64,000 nt of DNA, taken from positions 434,001-498,000 of the forward strand of contig NZ_FMCR01000001.1 in assembly GCF_900091575.1 (NCBI RefSeq), written 5' to 3'. The translations under genes were made by a program, and so were the position numbers. This DNA comes from Micromonospora saelicesensis. GTDB lineage: Bacteria > Actinomycetota > Actinomycetes > Mycobacteriales > Micromonosporaceae. The notes below the pieces were generated by a model that ran no database searches, was not told the DNA's origin, and saw only the letters and a list, made by a program, of their open reading frames with translations. The number at the start of each line of letters is the position of its first letter. Within the stretch, counting starts at the first letter, position 1. Of the stretch, positions 1 through 8,482 are shown in pieces.

Positions 1-2
1 TC

Positions 3-530
3 ATCACCACCGCCAAGGGCATCACCTCCGGCTACGCCCCGCTCGGCGCGATGATCGCCAGCGACCGGCTGATGGAACCGTTCCTCACCGAGACCGGCAT
101 GTTCGCCCACGGAGTGACCTTCGGTGGCCACCCGGTCTCCTGCGCGGTGGCCCTGGCCAACCTTGAGGTGTTCGCCCGCGAGGACCTGGTCGGGCACGTA
201 CGCGCCAACGAGGACGCCTTCCGGGCCACCCTGGAGAAGCTGTACGACCTGCCGATCGTCGGCGACGTCCGCGGCGACGGCTACTTCTACGGCATTGAAC
301 TGGTCAAGGACAAGACCACCCGGGAGACCTTCACCGAGGCCGAGTCGGAGCGCCTGCTGCGCGGCTTCCTCTCGACCGCCCTGTTCCAGGCGGGCCTCTA
401 CTGCCGGGCCGACGACCGGGGCGACCCGGTCATCCAGCTGGCCCCGCCCCTGATCGCCGAGCAGCAACACTTCGACGAGATCGAGCAGATCCTCCGCACA
501 GTCCTGACCGAAGCCTGGACCAAGCTCTAA
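3..530 (+). CDS. Class III PLP-dependent aminotransferase (C-terminal part, truncated by window edge)
   Basis: Only the last ~175 residues are present; the reading frame is open to the left edge. The PLP-binding lysine is visible at bases 15-17 in the motif TAKGITSGYAPLGAMI, typical of fold-type I class III aminotransferases (omega-transaminase / acetylornithine type). The segment HGVTFGGHPVSCAVALANLEV following it is also characteristic. The enzyme moves an amino group between an amine or omega-amino acid and a keto acid in the cytoplasm. The substrate cannot be told from this fragment. The gene converges on the DUF3499 gene, with a palindromic repeat in between. Confidence 0.9.
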   Translation: MTTAKGITSGYAPLGAMIASDRLMEPFLTETGMFAHGVTFGGHPVSCAVALANLEVFAREDLVGHVRANEDAFRATLEKLYDLPIVGDVRGDGYFYGIELVKDKTTRETFTEAESERLLRGFLSTALFQAGLYCRADDRGDPVIQLAPPLIAEQQHFDEIEQILRTVLTEAWTKL

Positions 531-544
531 CCCCACCGACTGGT

Positions 545-604
545 GTTGATCAAGAGGTTTGCGTCAAAAACGCACCGGATGATGACCGAAACCTCTTGAT
601 CAAC
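545..604. repeat. Intergenic inverted repeat, family B copy 1
   Basis: Perfect 16-bp arms: GTTGATCAAGAGGTTT at 545-560 and its complement at 589-604, with a 28-nt loop that contains a small GCGT/ACGC hairpin (561-573). It sits between two convergent genes and could end transcription in both directions. The arm resembles that of the repeat at 7270-7330 (shared GTTGATCA-w-GA-r-GTT), so I treat the two as one family. Confidence 0.8.
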
Positions 605-651
605 GCAGAGAGGAGCGCGGAGCGCCGGGGGGCCGGGCGCAGGGGGCCGGG

Positions 652-1020
652 TTAGTGGTTGGGGGGGATTACTCGGAGGTGGCCTCGGCGGCCGGTCTGG
701 TGGGGGTTCTCCGGACGGTTCTGGTCCGGCTCCGGGGGACGGGGGGCCGGGCGGGCGGCTTCGCGGACCGCTTCGGCCAGCGCGACCAGGTCGTCCGTGG
801 TGGGCGGCGGCGGCTCGAACTCGCCCTCGTGCCGGACGACGTCCCAGCCCCGCGGCGCGGTCAGGCTGCGGGCGTGCGGCTCGCACAGGTCGTACGTGTG
901 CGGCTCGGCGAACGCCGCCAGCGGCCCCACCACCGCTGTCGACTCGTTGTAGACATAGGTCAATGTGGCGACCGCTTGCCGGGGGCAGCCGTTACGGGAG
1001 CAGCGCCGTGGTGACCTCAC
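652..1020 (-). CDS. DUF3499 family protein
   Basis: 122 residues from a GTG start. The N-terminus CSRNGC (Cys7, Cys12) and the later CEPH (Cys46, His49) look like a metal-binding knuckle. The C-terminal half is Pro/Arg rich and low complexity. The family is conserved in actinobacteria, where it lies beside the metallopeptidase-like gene and whiB as here; its function is unknown. A TACCCT box at 1028-1033 lies 7 nt before the GTG, supporting this start as leaderless. Confidence 0.85.
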   Translation of the reverse strand: MRSPRRCSRNGCPRQAVATLTYVYNESTAVVGPLAAFAEPHTYDLCEPHARSLTAPRGWDVVRHEGEFEPPPPTTDDLVALAEAVREAARPAPRPPEPDQNRPENPHQTGRRGHLRVIPPNH

Positions 1021-1027
1021 GTGCGGC

Positions 1028-1033
1028 AGGGTA
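1028..1033 (-). promoter_or_regulatory. -10 box, leaderless start of the DUF3499 gene
   Basis: TACCCT on the minus strand, 7 nt before the GTG at 1020, with no room for a Shine-Dalgarno. Confidence 0.55.
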
Positions 1034-1160
1034 TCTCCATTACCGGGTCCGGCGCATCGCTTCGCGTTGCGACACGCCCGTCATGGTGATCACAGTCGAC
1101 CGTCGTGGGCGCGCCGCGCCACGGGAGCGGCGCTGCCGCTGACCAGCCCGAGACGGGCGC

Positions 1161-1166
1161 TACCCT
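1161..1166 (+). promoter_or_regulatory. -10 box, leaderless start of the metallopeptidase-like gene
   Basis: TACCCT followed by 7 nt and then the ATG at 1174. It decides this ATG over upstream in-frame starts. Confidence 0.55.
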
Positions 1167-1173
1167 TTGCCTC

Positions 1174-1623
1174 ATGACGAGCCCGGAACACCGCCGCCCC
1201 GGCTCTGGCCGGCGTGTGCATCGTGACCGGCACGGGCGCGGCCTGCGCGGACGGCTGGTTCCGGCCACCGTGCCGCTGGCGCGGACCAAGGCCGAGGTCT
1301 TCGACGACCTGGTCCTGGACACCGTCGAGACGCTGGAGCGTCGGTTCGCCAAGGAGCTGGCCGGGGTCGAGTTCGCGGTCGAGGACGTCCCGCCGGACCT
1401 GAACGTCTACGACTCGGACGTGCTGGAGGACGGCGAGGTCCCGTTGGCCCGGCTGCTGCCCGGCCGCCCGGGCCGGCAGGAGGTGCCGCCGCGGATTGTG
1501 CTGTACCGGAGGCCCCTGGAGTTCCGGGCGATGGACCGTGAGGACCTCGCCGATCTCGTCCATGACGTGATCATCGAGCAGGTGGCGAACCTTCTCGGGG
1601 TGGACCCGGACGAGCTCGCCTGA
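1174..1623 (+). CDS. Metallopeptidase-like family protein (zincin fold, active site degenerate)
   Basis: 149 residues. The N-terminus is Arg/His rich, then a compact domain includes GVEFAVEDVPPDLN and RIVLYRRPLEFRA, as in the actinobacterial 'metallopeptidase family' paired with DUF3499 and whiB. Where active zincins of this fold carry HExxH, this protein reads EQVAN (residues 135-139), so the zinc ligands are missing and hydrolysis is unlikely by this route. The ATG at 1174 is chosen because a -10 box lies 7 nt upstream; an upstream frame extension to 1105 lacks such support. Role unknown; possibly a binding or scaffold protein. Confidence 0.75.
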   Translation: MTSPEHRRPGSGRRVHRDRHGRGLRGRLVPATVPLARTKAEVFDDLVLDTVETLERRFAKELAGVEFAVEDVPPDLNVYDSDVLEDGEVPLARLLPGRPGRQEVPPRIVLYRRPLEFRAMDREDLADLVHDVIIEQVANLLGVDPDELA

Positions 1624-1677
1624 GCCAACCCCCGAGCGGAGAGTCGGGCGGCCCCCACCGCCTCGACCTCACACCGC

Positions 1678-1935
1678 TCAGGCGGCCCGCCGCTTCAACT
1701 TGCGCCGCTCCCTCTCGGAGAGCCCACCCCAGATGCCGAACCGCTCGTCGTGACCCAGTGCGTATTCGAGGCACTCGGTCTTGACCTCGCAACGCGAGCA
1801 GATTCGCTTCGCCTCGCGGGTCGAGCCGCCCTTCTCGGGAAAGAACGCCTCGGGGTCGGTCTGCGAGCACAACGCCCGCTCCTGCCACTCCGGCGCGTTT
1901 CCGAGCAGGTCGGCCACCTCAAGCTGGCCGTCCAT
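1678..1935 (-). CDS. whiB: WhiB-family iron-sulfur transcriptional regulator (WhiB/WhmD type)
   Basis: 85 residues. Four cysteines (23, 46, 49, 55) in the C-x22-C-x2-C-x5-C pattern bind a [4Fe-4S] cluster. The GIWGG turn (67-71) and the basic tail RERRKLKRRAA follow, as in all Wbl proteins. The sequence PEKGGSTREAKRICSRCEV matches the WhiB/WhmD subgroup, which works with sigma factor in sporulation septation and cell division. The ATG at 1935 is chosen because AGGAGG lies 6 nt upstream; a TTG one codon earlier is too close. A well-formed promoter with an overlapping palindrome lies ~110 nt upstream (2050-2079). The genes around it suggest the conserved whiB2 locus. Confidence 0.93.
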   Translation of the reverse strand: MDGQLEVADLLGNAPEWQERALCSQTDPEAFFPEKGGSTREAKRICSRCEVKTECLEYALGHDERFGIWGGLSERERRKLKRRAA

Positions 1936-2049
1936 CAAATGCCTCCTTGTCGCGCACCGGCGTCATCGCCGCTGCAACCCCCCACGCGAAAGGCGTGCTT
2001 GTCCGTCCGGTCCCGTTTTGTTGCGTTCCGTGCGAACAACCCCATTCAA

Positions 2050-2079
2050 ATTACACGCGTGTAATGCGTGCGCCGTCAA
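2050..2079 (-). promoter_or_regulatory. whiB promoter with overlapping 16-bp palindromic operator
   Basis: On the minus strand TTGACG (2074-2079) and TGTAAT (2050-2055) are separated by 18 nt, a good sigma-A-type promoter. The perfect palindrome ATTACACGCGTGTAAT (2050-2065) covers the -10 box and part of the spacer, so a protein bound there should block RNA polymerase. The binding protein is unknown; the spacing does not match the 13-nt BldD box. The predicted transcription start is near 2043. Confidence 0.65.
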
Positions 2080-2339
2080 GCCAAACTTGATAATGGAGTC
2101 GCCCTCCCGACACCCCCGGTCGGCCACTCGGGCCGTCCAGCCTCGCAACCTGCCCTATCGATTCAGACCCCGGCCGAGTAACGCCCTCTCCGGCGAGTTG
2201 CCCGACTTTTCTGCCGTGGCGCTTCTCCGACGAGTCGTCGAACGGACGGCACCAGAGACCTCCACCCCTAAGCTGATCTTGGTGGGGGACAGGTTAACGC
2301 GGTGCGGCGCAGACCGCCCGTCGAGCTGCGGACAGCACT

Positions 2340-2370
2340 CGCGCCCCGTCCACATTGTGGACGGGGCGCG
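2340..2370 (-). terminator. Hairpin terminator downstream of the DUF4331 cassette
   Basis: A perfect 14-bp stem (2340-2353 / 2357-2370) with an ATT loop lies just after the stop of the gene ending at 2394. There is no U-tract, as is common in actinomycetes. Confidence 0.8.
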
Positions 2371-2393
2371 GTGGTGAAACCGATGCGGCGGGG

Positions 2394-2723
2394 TCAGCCA
2401 GCGGCCCCAAAACCGCTGCTGGGCCAGGCAAACTCGGCTATCTCTCCACCATGGACAGAAATCGTCCCGGCGGGCGTATCATCGTCCCACCAGACGGTAT
2501 AAATTCCGCTCGGCAGATCGGGATAGACCGCACTGTGGAACGAGCCGTCCCGCACCCGACGCTCACGCACCGCCGAGTGGACCCGCCGTTCGTCGTCGCG
2601 ACTGATCTCGATCTCCCTGCCGTGCAGATCCCGACCCGTGTAGACGATCAGGGCGCCGGTGTCGCCGCCCAGATCGAGGACGACGGTCCCGGTCTCCGAC
2701 GGCCCGTACGCGTGCTCGTGCAT
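2394..2723 (-). CDS. Conserved hypothetical protein, last gene of the DUF4331 cassette
   Basis: 109 residues, no signal peptide or membrane segment. The composition and alternating pattern (TVVLDLGGDTGALIVYTG, GIYTVWWDDDTPAGTISV) suggest a small all-beta domain. It starts 19 nt after the stop of the DUF4331 gene and shares its strand, so the two are probably cotranscribed; a strong terminator follows. I do not recognise the family. The link to the DUF4331 protein is inferred from position only. Confidence 0.65.
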   Translation of the reverse strand: MHEHAYGPSETGTVVLDLGGDTGALIVYTGRDLHGREIEISRDDERRVHSAVRERRVRDGSFHSAVYPDLPSGIYTVWWDDDTPAGTISVHGGEIAEFAWPSSGFGAAG

Positions 2724-2742
2724 CCGCTCGCCCCCGCCCCGA

Positions 2743-4137
2743 TCAGGACGCCGCCGGCGGGTTGTTGAACCCGTCGTACGGCGTACCCAGGTAGGGGAAG
2801 TTTCCGAGGAACGGCGCGGTCACGTCTGCGGCGCTCAGCCCCGGGGTGACCGCGGCGGCCGCCGCGTCCGGTTGGAACGTCTTGTCCACCAGCGGGACGG
2901 TGACCCCGGCGATGGCCCGCAACGCGATGCTGACCACGTCGTCGCCGACCCGCCGCCCGTTCGGGAACCCGGCCAGGTCGCCACCGAGCACCCCGAACCG
3001 GTCCGGACGCCTGGTCGGCGGGATCGCCGTGTTCAGCCGCAGCATGTCGGCCTGCACCTCACCGGTGGCGTTGGTGAAGCCGTCGATCAGCCCGGCCGGC
3101 ACCCCGGTGAGCAGGATCGCCACCAGGTCGGCGCGGGCCTTCTTCGACTTGGTGAGCTTGTCCAGGTTGGGGAAGACGTCCGGGTAGAGCGCCGGCAGTA
3201 ACGCGGCCAGCTCCGGCTGCTCGACGAACTGGGCGAACCGCTTGTCCTCCGACGGCGGCAGCGAGTTCCACAGGTCCTTCTTGGACATCGGCACGATGAC
3301 CTCGTTGAACAGTGGATTGCCCAACCGCGAGACCTGGGTGAACGGGCCGGTGCTGGTGTCCGCCCCGCCCCGGTCGCCGAGCACCCGCACCTGCCGGCGC
3401 GACGCCGACGTCCACACCCCGATCACCGACGCCCGATCGGCGGCACCGTACCGGTTGGCACGCCGACGCACCCGCTCCAGCGGCACCTGCACCGCGATGC
3501 TGTGCACGTTCATCCGGTCGGTGGCGTTGACCGGCTCTCCCTCGGCCTTGAAGATCTTCTTCCCGGCGACGTGCAGTTGCTGGAACGGACGCAGCGTGCC
3601 GAGGTCGAAGATCGCCCCGAGGTCGACGAAGAACCCGTCGGCGCGCTGCCCGGCGAAGACCCGCTCCCCCGTGGAGAGCGAGTAGGTGGCCTGCCGCACC
3701 AGGTCGGCGTACTTCGGGGTGGACAGCGGGCCGACGTTGCACGGCGGGCAGGGCAGCTTGTGCGCCAGCCGGTGCTCGCGGCCGTCGGCCACCCGGGTCA
3801 GGCTGTAGAACTGCCGCCGGTTCCAGTTCTTGCTGTCCAGCGAATCGATCGGACCGGTGTTGTAGAGAAAACTGTTCGGGTTGGTGATCTCGGTGGTGAA
3901 TTCGAACCGGTAGGTGACATCCGGACGACCGTCACCGTCGTTGTCGATATGGATCTCGTACCGCACGTCGTCGCCGAACTCGAAGAAGTTCGGGCCCCCG
4001 GAGGGGAGCTGCAACGGCACGTAGTTGGCGATCAACGTGACCGTGTCGCGTTTGTCGGGGCTGACGAACGCGTACAGGTCGGAGCTGTCGGCGACCGGAT
4101 CCTTGGCTATCTCCGGGGCCTCGCGGTGGGAAGACAT
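2743..4137 (-). CDS. DUF4331 family protein
   Basis: 464 residues, close to full length for DUF4331. The N-terminus SSHREAPEIAKDPVADSSDLYAFVSPD is the family hallmark, and an aspartate-rich DNDGDGRPD turn near residue 65 resembles a calcium-binding loop. No signal peptide is visible, although the upstream gene encodes a Tat-exported protein. The biochemical role of the family is unknown. Codon 313 (3199-3201) is TTA, a rare leucine codon read only by the bldA tRNA, so expression may be tied to development. It is cotranscribed with the genes on both sides. Confidence 0.88.
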   Translation of the reverse strand: MSSHREAPEIAKDPVADSSDLYAFVSPDKRDTVTLIANYVPLQLPSGGPNFFEFGDDVRYEIHIDNDGDGRPDVTYRFEFTTEITNPNSFLYNTGPIDSLDSKNWNRRQFYSLTRVADGREHRLAHKLPCPPCNVGPLSTPKYADLVRQATYSLSTGERVFAGQRADGFFVDLGAIFDLGTLRPFQQLHVAGKKIFKAEGEPVNATDRMNVHSIAVQVPLERVRRRANRYGAADRASVIGVWTSASRRQVRVLGDRGGADTSTGPFTQVSRLGNPLFNEVIVPMSKKDLWNSLPPSEDKRFAQFVEQPELAALLPALYPDVFPNLDKLTKSKKARADLVAILLTGVPAGLIDGFTNATGEVQADMLRLNTAIPPTRRPDRFGVLGGDLAGFPNGRRVGDDVVSIALRAIAGVTVPLVDKTFQPDAAAAAVTPGLSAADVTAPFLGNFPYLGTPYDGFNNPPAAS

Positions 4138-4188
4138 GGCGGACCAACCTCACTGGGCGGGGACAGGATGGCGGGGCGGAGGGTCGGG

Positions 4189-4467
4189 TCAGCGCCGGGC
4201 GGCGCGCCGCAGCCGGTCCGCCAGGCCGCGGTCGCGTACCTCGATGCGCGTCTCACCGACAAAGACGTCCATCGTTCCGGAGTCGGCGTCACGCAGGTGC
4301 ACGATGATCGGTTCGTCGGCTCGTCCGGCCGCGCCGGGGGCGTTCTGCGCGGCCGACAGGCCCGGCACGGTGAGCGCGGCGGCGCCGAGGGTGGCGCTGG
4401 CCGCGGCGGTCAACGTCTGCCGGCGGGTCAGTCGCGGCCACTGCCGCTTCCGCTGATCACTGGTCAT
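4189..4467 (-). CDS. Small Tat-exported protein, first gene of the DUF4331 cassette
   Basis: 92 residues from the ATG at 4467 (GAAAGG lies 6 nt upstream). The N-terminus has a twin-arginine signal: LTRRQTLTAAASATLGAAAL, then a PGLSAAQNA cleavage region. The mature part is only ~55 residues, with the segment PIIVHLRDADSGTMDVFVGE. Similar short Tat proteins with this segment are common in actinomycetes; their role is not known to me. It lies 51 nt ahead of the DUF4331 gene on the same strand, suggesting an operon. Confidence 0.75.
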   Translation of the reverse strand: MTSDQRKRQWPRLTRRQTLTAAASATLGAAALTVPGLSAAQNAPGAAGRADEPIIVHLRDADSGTMDVFVGETRIEVRDRGLADRLRRAARR

Positions 4468-4580
4468 GGGCAACCTTTCCGGCGGTGGCGCGAGCGCGCC
4501 CGCGGAGACGGACGGGTCCGGTGCCGTCTCGCGACGCCGCCGGGCCCCTGAGGGGACACCGGCGGCGGTCCTCGCCGCGA

Positions 4581-4615
4581 CCGCCACCGGCATCGCGTGG
4601 TACGGCCGGTGGCGG
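4581..4615 (-). terminator. Hairpin after cofGH
   Basis: The 10-bp arms CCGCCACCGG (4581-4590) and CCGGTGGCGG (4606-4615) start 15 nt after the cofGH stop on the minus strand. Confidence 0.6.
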
Positions 4616-4629
4616 GGAAAGGTTCGACG

Positions 4630-7173
4630 TCAGGGCCGGGCGTGACCGTACGCAGTCGACCGCTTGCGCGCCGGACGACCGGCGGCCTTCGCGATGGCCC
4701 GCAACTGCTCCTCGGTACGCGCCGAACCGTTGTCGGAGCCGGCCATCCGGGAGATCGTCTCCTCCATCAGCGTGCCGCCGAGGTCGTTGCAGCCGCCCTG
4801 GAGCATCGCGACGGTGCCCTCGTCACCGAGCTTCACCCAGGAGCACTGGATGTTGTCGATCCGGCCGTGCAGCAGCAGCCGGGACATGGCGTGCACCACC
4901 CGGTTCTCCCGCCAGGTCGGGCCGGGTCGGGCGATACCCGCCAGATAGATCGGAGCATTCGTGTGCACGAACGGCAGCGCCACGAACTCGGTGAACCCGC
5001 CGGTGCGGTCCTGCACCCCGGCCAGCACCCGGAAGTGCGCCAGCCACTGCCCGGGGTGGTCGACGTGGCCGTACATCATCGTGGAGCTGGACCGGATGCC
5101 CAGCTCGTGGGCGGTGCTGACCACGTCGACCCAGGCGGCGGCCGGGAGTTTGCCCTTGGTCAGCACCCAACGCACGTCGTCGTCGAGGATCTCGGCGGCG
5201 GTGCCCGGGATGGTGTCCAGCCCGGCCTCGCGGAGCTGGAGCAGCCACTCGCGGACCGGCACCCCGGCCTTCGCGGCGGCGGTGACGATCTCCATGGGCG
5301 AGAACGCGTGCACGTGCATCTCGGGCACCCGGGCCTTGATCGCGCGCACGATGTCGGCGTACCCGGTGACCGGCATCTTCGGGTCGATGCCGCCTTGGAG
5401 GCACACCTCGCTGGCGCCGAGGGCCCACGCCTGCTCGGCCCGGTCCGCGACCTGCTCGACGGAGAGCCGGTACGCGTCAGCGTCCCGCTCACGCTGCGCG
5501 AACGCACAGAACCGGCAGCCCACGTAGCAGACGTTGCTGAAGTTGATGTTGCGGTTGACCACGTAGGTGACGTCGTCGCCGACCGCTGCGCGGCGCACGT
5601 CGTCGGCGAGGCGGCACAGCTCGTCGAGCGCCGGCCCGTCCGCGCCGAACAGCGCCAGCGCGGCATCGGTGTGCCCGGGGTCGAGCAGCGCCGCCGGGTC
5701 GTCGGCGGCGAGCTTGAGCCCGGCCGCCAGGTCACGGTCCGCACCACTCCCGGCCGGTGCCACGGGTACGCCCGCCCGGCGGGCGGTCGCCTCCGGGGTG
5801 ACCTTGCCAGCGACCTCGGACCAGTCGCCGTAGACGCTGTCGAAGTCACCGCGCCGGTCGTCGGTGCGGCCGGTGGTGTCGATGGTGGCGTGCAGGTCGA
5901 CCCGCCCGCCGAACACCTCCTCCGGCTCCTGCCACGGTCGTCCCTGCGGCATCGCCGACTCGACCGCCATGCCCGTCGAAGGATCGGCCAGGGCACCGAC
6001 GTGCGGCAGCAACCGTGGGTCGAGCCACGGGTCACCCGCGCGCACGTACTCGGGGTAGATCGTCAACCGCTCCCGCAGCGTGAACCCGGCCAGCTCGGTG
6101 TGCCGGGCCAGCTCGTCGATCTGCGGCCAGGGGCGCTCCGGGTTGACGTGATCGGGGGTGAGCGGGGAAACGCCACCCCAGTCGTCGATGCCGGCGCGCA
6201 GCAGCAGGTCGTACTCGCCGGCGATGAGGTTCGGCGGGGCCTGGATCCGGGCCTTCGGGCCGAGCAGCAGCCGGGCCACCGCCACCGTGGCGGCCAGGTC
6301 GTGCAGCTCCGCGTCGGGCATGCCGCGCATCGCCGTGTCCGGCTTGGCGCGGAAGTTCTGCACGATCACCTCCTGGAGGTGCCCGTACTCCCGGTGAGCG
6401 CGGCGGATCGCGAAGAGCGCGTCCACCCGCTCCGACGGGGTCTCCCCGATGCCGATCAGGATGCCGGTGGTGAACGGCACCCCGACCCGCCCCGCGTCTT
6501 CGAGCACCCGCAACCGGACCGCCGGCTCCTTGTCCGGTGAGCCGAAGTGCGGGCCACCCGGCTCGGACCAGAGCCGGGTCGCGGTCGTCTCCAACATCAT
6601 GCCCATGCTCGGCGCGACCGGCTTGAGCCGTTGCAGCTCCGACCAGGACAGCACCCCGGGGTTGAGGTGCGGCAGCAGGCCGGTCTCCTCCAGCACCGCC
6701 ACCGCACAGGCGCGCAGGTAGTCCAGGGTCGAGTCGTAACCGCGCTCGTCCAACCAGGTCCGGGCCGCCGGCCAGCGCTCCTCCGGCCGGTCGCCCAGGG
6801 TGAACAGCGCCTCCTTGCAGCCCTGCGCGGCACCGGCCCGGGCGATCGCGAGGACCTCGTCGCGGTCCAGGAACGGCGCCGGCAGCCGGTGCGGCACTGT
6901 CGCGAAGGTGCAGTAGTGGCAGCGGTCCCGGCAGAGCCGGGTCAGCGGAATGAAGACCTTTTTGGAGTACGTGACCACACCCGGTCGCCCGGCATCCCGC
7001 AGCCCTGCGTCGCGGATTCCCCCGGCGAGCCGGAGCAGTTCGTCGAGCGCGTCGCCACGAGCGGACAGCAGCGCGGTCGCCTCGTCGACATCCAGCGCCC
7101 GCCCGTTCGCGGCCCGGCCCAGGGCCCGCCGCACGCTCGCATCGCTCGGGCCGGATTGGGTGCGATCAACCAT
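4630..7173 (-). CDS. fbiC: FO synthase, bifunctional CofG-CofH (FbiC)
   Basis: 847 residues with two radical-SAM halves in the order CofG then CofH, as in actinobacterial FbiC. The first [4Fe-4S] motif is CRDRCHYC (Cys81, 85, 88); the second, CYVGCRFC, lies near residue 550. The enzyme joins tyrosine to 5-amino-6-ribitylamino-uracil to give FO, the deazaflavin core of coenzyme F420. FbiA and FbiB, which complete F420, are encoded ~1.3 kb away on the other strand. TAGGGT (7180-7185) sits 6 nt before the ATG, so the gene is probably leaderless. No TTA codon was found. Confidence 0.97.
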   Translation of the reverse strand: MVDRTQSGPSDASVRRALGRAANGRALDVDEATALLSARGDALDELLRLAGGIRDAGLRDAGRPGVVTYSKKVFIPLTRLCRDRCHYCTFATVPHRLPAPFLDRDEVLAIARAGAAQGCKEALFTLGDRPEERWPAARTWLDERGYDSTLDYLRACAVAVLEETGLLPHLNPGVLSWSELQRLKPVAPSMGMMLETTATRLWSEPGGPHFGSPDKEPAVRLRVLEDAGRVGVPFTTGILIGIGETPSERVDALFAIRRAHREYGHLQEVIVQNFRAKPDTAMRGMPDAELHDLAATVAVARLLLGPKARIQAPPNLIAGEYDLLLRAGIDDWGGVSPLTPDHVNPERPWPQIDELARHTELAGFTLRERLTIYPEYVRAGDPWLDPRLLPHVGALADPSTGMAVESAMPQGRPWQEPEEVFGGRVDLHATIDTTGRTDDRRGDFDSVYGDWSEVAGKVTPEATARRAGVPVAPAGSGADRDLAAGLKLAADDPAALLDPGHTDAALALFGADGPALDELCRLADDVRRAAVGDDVTYVVNRNINFSNVCYVGCRFCAFAQRERDADAYRLSVEQVADRAEQAWALGASEVCLQGGIDPKMPVTGYADIVRAIKARVPEMHVHAFSPMEIVTAAAKAGVPVREWLLQLREAGLDTIPGTAAEILDDDVRWVLTKGKLPAAAWVDVVSTAHELGIRSSSTMMYGHVDHPGQWLAHFRVLAGVQDRTGGFTEFVALPFVHTNAPIYLAGIARPGPTWRENRVVHAMSRLLLHGRIDNIQCSWVKLGDEGTVAMLQGGCNDLGGTLMEETISRMAGSDNGSARTEEQLRAIAKAAGRPARKRSTAYGHARP

Positions 7174-7179
7174 CCACTC

Positions 7180-7185
7180 ACCCTA
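7180..7185 (-). promoter_or_regulatory. -10 box, leaderless start of cofGH
   Basis: TAGGGT on the minus strand with a 6-nt spacer to the ATG at 7173. Confidence 0.55.
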
Positions 7186-7269
7186 TGCGCAGCCCGACGC
7201 CACCCAACCAGTCCCGGCCCGCACCGTGGGAAACGGCACCCCCGGCCCACCCCCTCGACCGCCCTCCCG

Positions 7270-7330
7270 GTTGATCATGAAGTTATTGCCACGACACGCC
7301 GTGTGATCGAGCAACAACTTCATGATCGAC
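7270..7330. repeat. Intergenic inverted repeat, family B copy 2
   Basis: 19-nt arms at 7270-7288 and 7312-7330 match at 17 of 19 positions, and both mismatches are G-T type, so the RNA stem would be continuous. The loop is 23 nt. It lies between the cofGH start and the stop of the 7395 gene, and abuts a short tandem repeat at 7331-7380. Confidence 0.75.
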
Positions 7331-7380
7331 GAGGGTCGGTGGGGATCGGTGGGGGTCGACGAGGGTCGGTGGGGGTCGAC
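7331..7380. repeat. Degenerate 10-bp tandem repeat
   Basis: Five consecutive 10-mers of the form G(A/G)GG(G/A)TCG(G/A)(T/C). The block starts at the last base of the family B palindrome and ends 14 nt before the stop of the next gene. Probably replication slippage; no function is evident. Confidence 0.6.
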
Positions 7381-7394
7381 GGGGTTGGTTGGCC

Positions 7395-8384
7395 TCAGCG
7401 GGGCTGGTCGGGGTGGTCGTTGGGCCTGATGTGCTGGGTGCGGTCGGTGTCCGGGTCGGCGGGGTGGGAGATGACCTCGGTCGGGTCGGCGGACTGGCGC
7501 GGAATCGCCTGAGTGGGGTCGGCCGACGGCGGCTGCCCGAACGGCGGCGGCGCGGCCGGGGACGGCGGCGCCGACTGGGGAGCGGGGTTCGCCGGCGGCG
7601 CGGACTGCGGTGCCTGGAACGGCGGGGCCGACTGCGGGGCCTGGAACGGTGGCGACTGCTGGCCGTACTGGCCGGCCTGCGGGTAACCACCAGGCTGACC
7701 CGCCTGCGGGTAACCACCCGGCTGACCGGCCTGCGGGTATCCGCCGGGCTGACCGGCCTGCGGGTATCCGCCGGGCTGGCCGGGAGCGGGCCATCCGCCC
7801 TGCGGCTGGCCGCCGGGCTGACCCGGGGCCGGCCAACCGCCCTGCTGCTGCGGCCAACCCGGCTGGGGCTGGCCGTAGACGCCCGGCTGCGGCTTGGCTC
7901 GCGGCACGTAGTAGTGGGCGCGCCAGATCGTGTAGACCACCCAGGCGGCGATCGCGAAGATCACCATCCAGGCGAACCGGGTGAGCACACCGAGCAGCGC
8001 GTCGAGCACCTCGGCCTCGGCCAGCCGGCCCACCGTCCAGATCAGCATGGTCAGCGTGCCGAACAGCGCGCTGACCGCGTACTCGATGACAGCTGCCTGC
8101 GTGATCAGCTTCGCCTTCGCCACCACCGGCGAGATGTGCGTGGCCAGCAGCACCGCCAGCAGTGGCAGACCCACTGCCTCCACCCCGACGAACGCGTAGA
8201 AGGCGCTGCCCGCGCGGTCGGTGAAGGAGCTGTAGTCGTTCGGGGCGATGAGCCGGAGCAGGCCCACGAAGAGGAACACGGCGTTGGCGCCAAGCAGCGC
8301 GAGCGCGGCGAGCTCCCGTAGCGGCTTGGTCAGCTGGCGGGCCTGCGTCGCGTCGGCGGACGCGGGCTCGGCGGGGCTGGTCAC
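7395..8384 (-). CDS. Membrane protein with proline/glycine/glutamine-rich repeat tail
   Basis: 329 residues from GTG (GAGGGGG upstream). Residues ~25-160 hold four hydrophobic segments (for example [15 protein letters not shown] and [16 protein letters not shown]). From ~165 the protein is a disordered Pro/Gly/Gln tail with four GGYPQAGQP nonamers (residues ~201-236) encoded by 27-bp DNA repeats, then APQSAPP repeats and an acidic end. Such tails occur in actinobacterial envelope proteins and may mediate clustering; this is inference. It lies divergent from fbiA and between the two F420 loci, but nothing links it directly to F420. Confidence 0.8.
   Translation of the reverse strand: MTSPAEPASADATQARQLTKPLRELAALALLGANAVFLFVGLLRLIAPNDYSSFTDRAGSAFYAFVGVEAVGLPLLAVLLATHISPVVAKAKLITQAAVIEYAVSALFGTLTMLIWTVGRLAEAEVLDALLGVLTRFAWMVIFAIAAWVVYTIWRAHYYVPRAKPQPGVYGQPQPGWPQQQGGWPAPGQPGGQPQGGWPAPGQPGGYPQAGQPGGYPQAGQPGGYPQAGQPGGYPQAGQYGQQSPPFQAPQSAPPFQAPQSAPPANPAPQSAPPSPAAPPPFGQPPSADPTQAIPRQSADPTEVISHPADPDTDRTQHIRPNDHPDQPR
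7675..7782. repeat. Four 27-bp tandem repeats inside the 7395-8384 gene
   Basis: Units start at 7675, 7702, 7729 and 7756 and encode GGYPQAGQP on the minus strand. Units differ mainly at third codon positions, so the peptide repeat appears to be under selection. Confidence 0.8.
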
Positions 8385-8482
8385 GAGTTCCCCCTCGGGG
8401 CATCAACGGACAGGGTGCACGTGAGCCTAGTCTCGCGGGCCACCCACGGATCGGAGGCGTCACGTGCGCGAGGATGGTCGAC

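Larger units (their letters stand above)
1936..2393. other. 458-nt non-coding region: whiB promoter/leader and upstream terminator
   Basis: No coding frame here has actinomycete codon bias. It holds the whiB Shine-Dalgarno, a ~108-nt whiB 5' leader, the promoter/operator at 2050-2079 and the terminator hairpin at 2340-2370. I see nothing recognisable in 2080-2339. The lower GC around 2030-2100 stands out from the surroundings. Confidence 0.7.

Noticed and set aside
2050..2065. BldD box at the whiB promoter
   Set aside because: The palindrome has even length and a CG centre; the BldD consensus is a 13-nt odd site with A/T centre.
4597..6540. 647-codon open frame on the plus strand opposite cofGH
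   Set aside because: Antisense shadow of a clear FbiC gene; no domain, start site or codon pattern.
7675..7782. 27-bp repeats as a CRISPR or regulatory array
   Set aside because: In frame within a gene and encode a peptide repeat.
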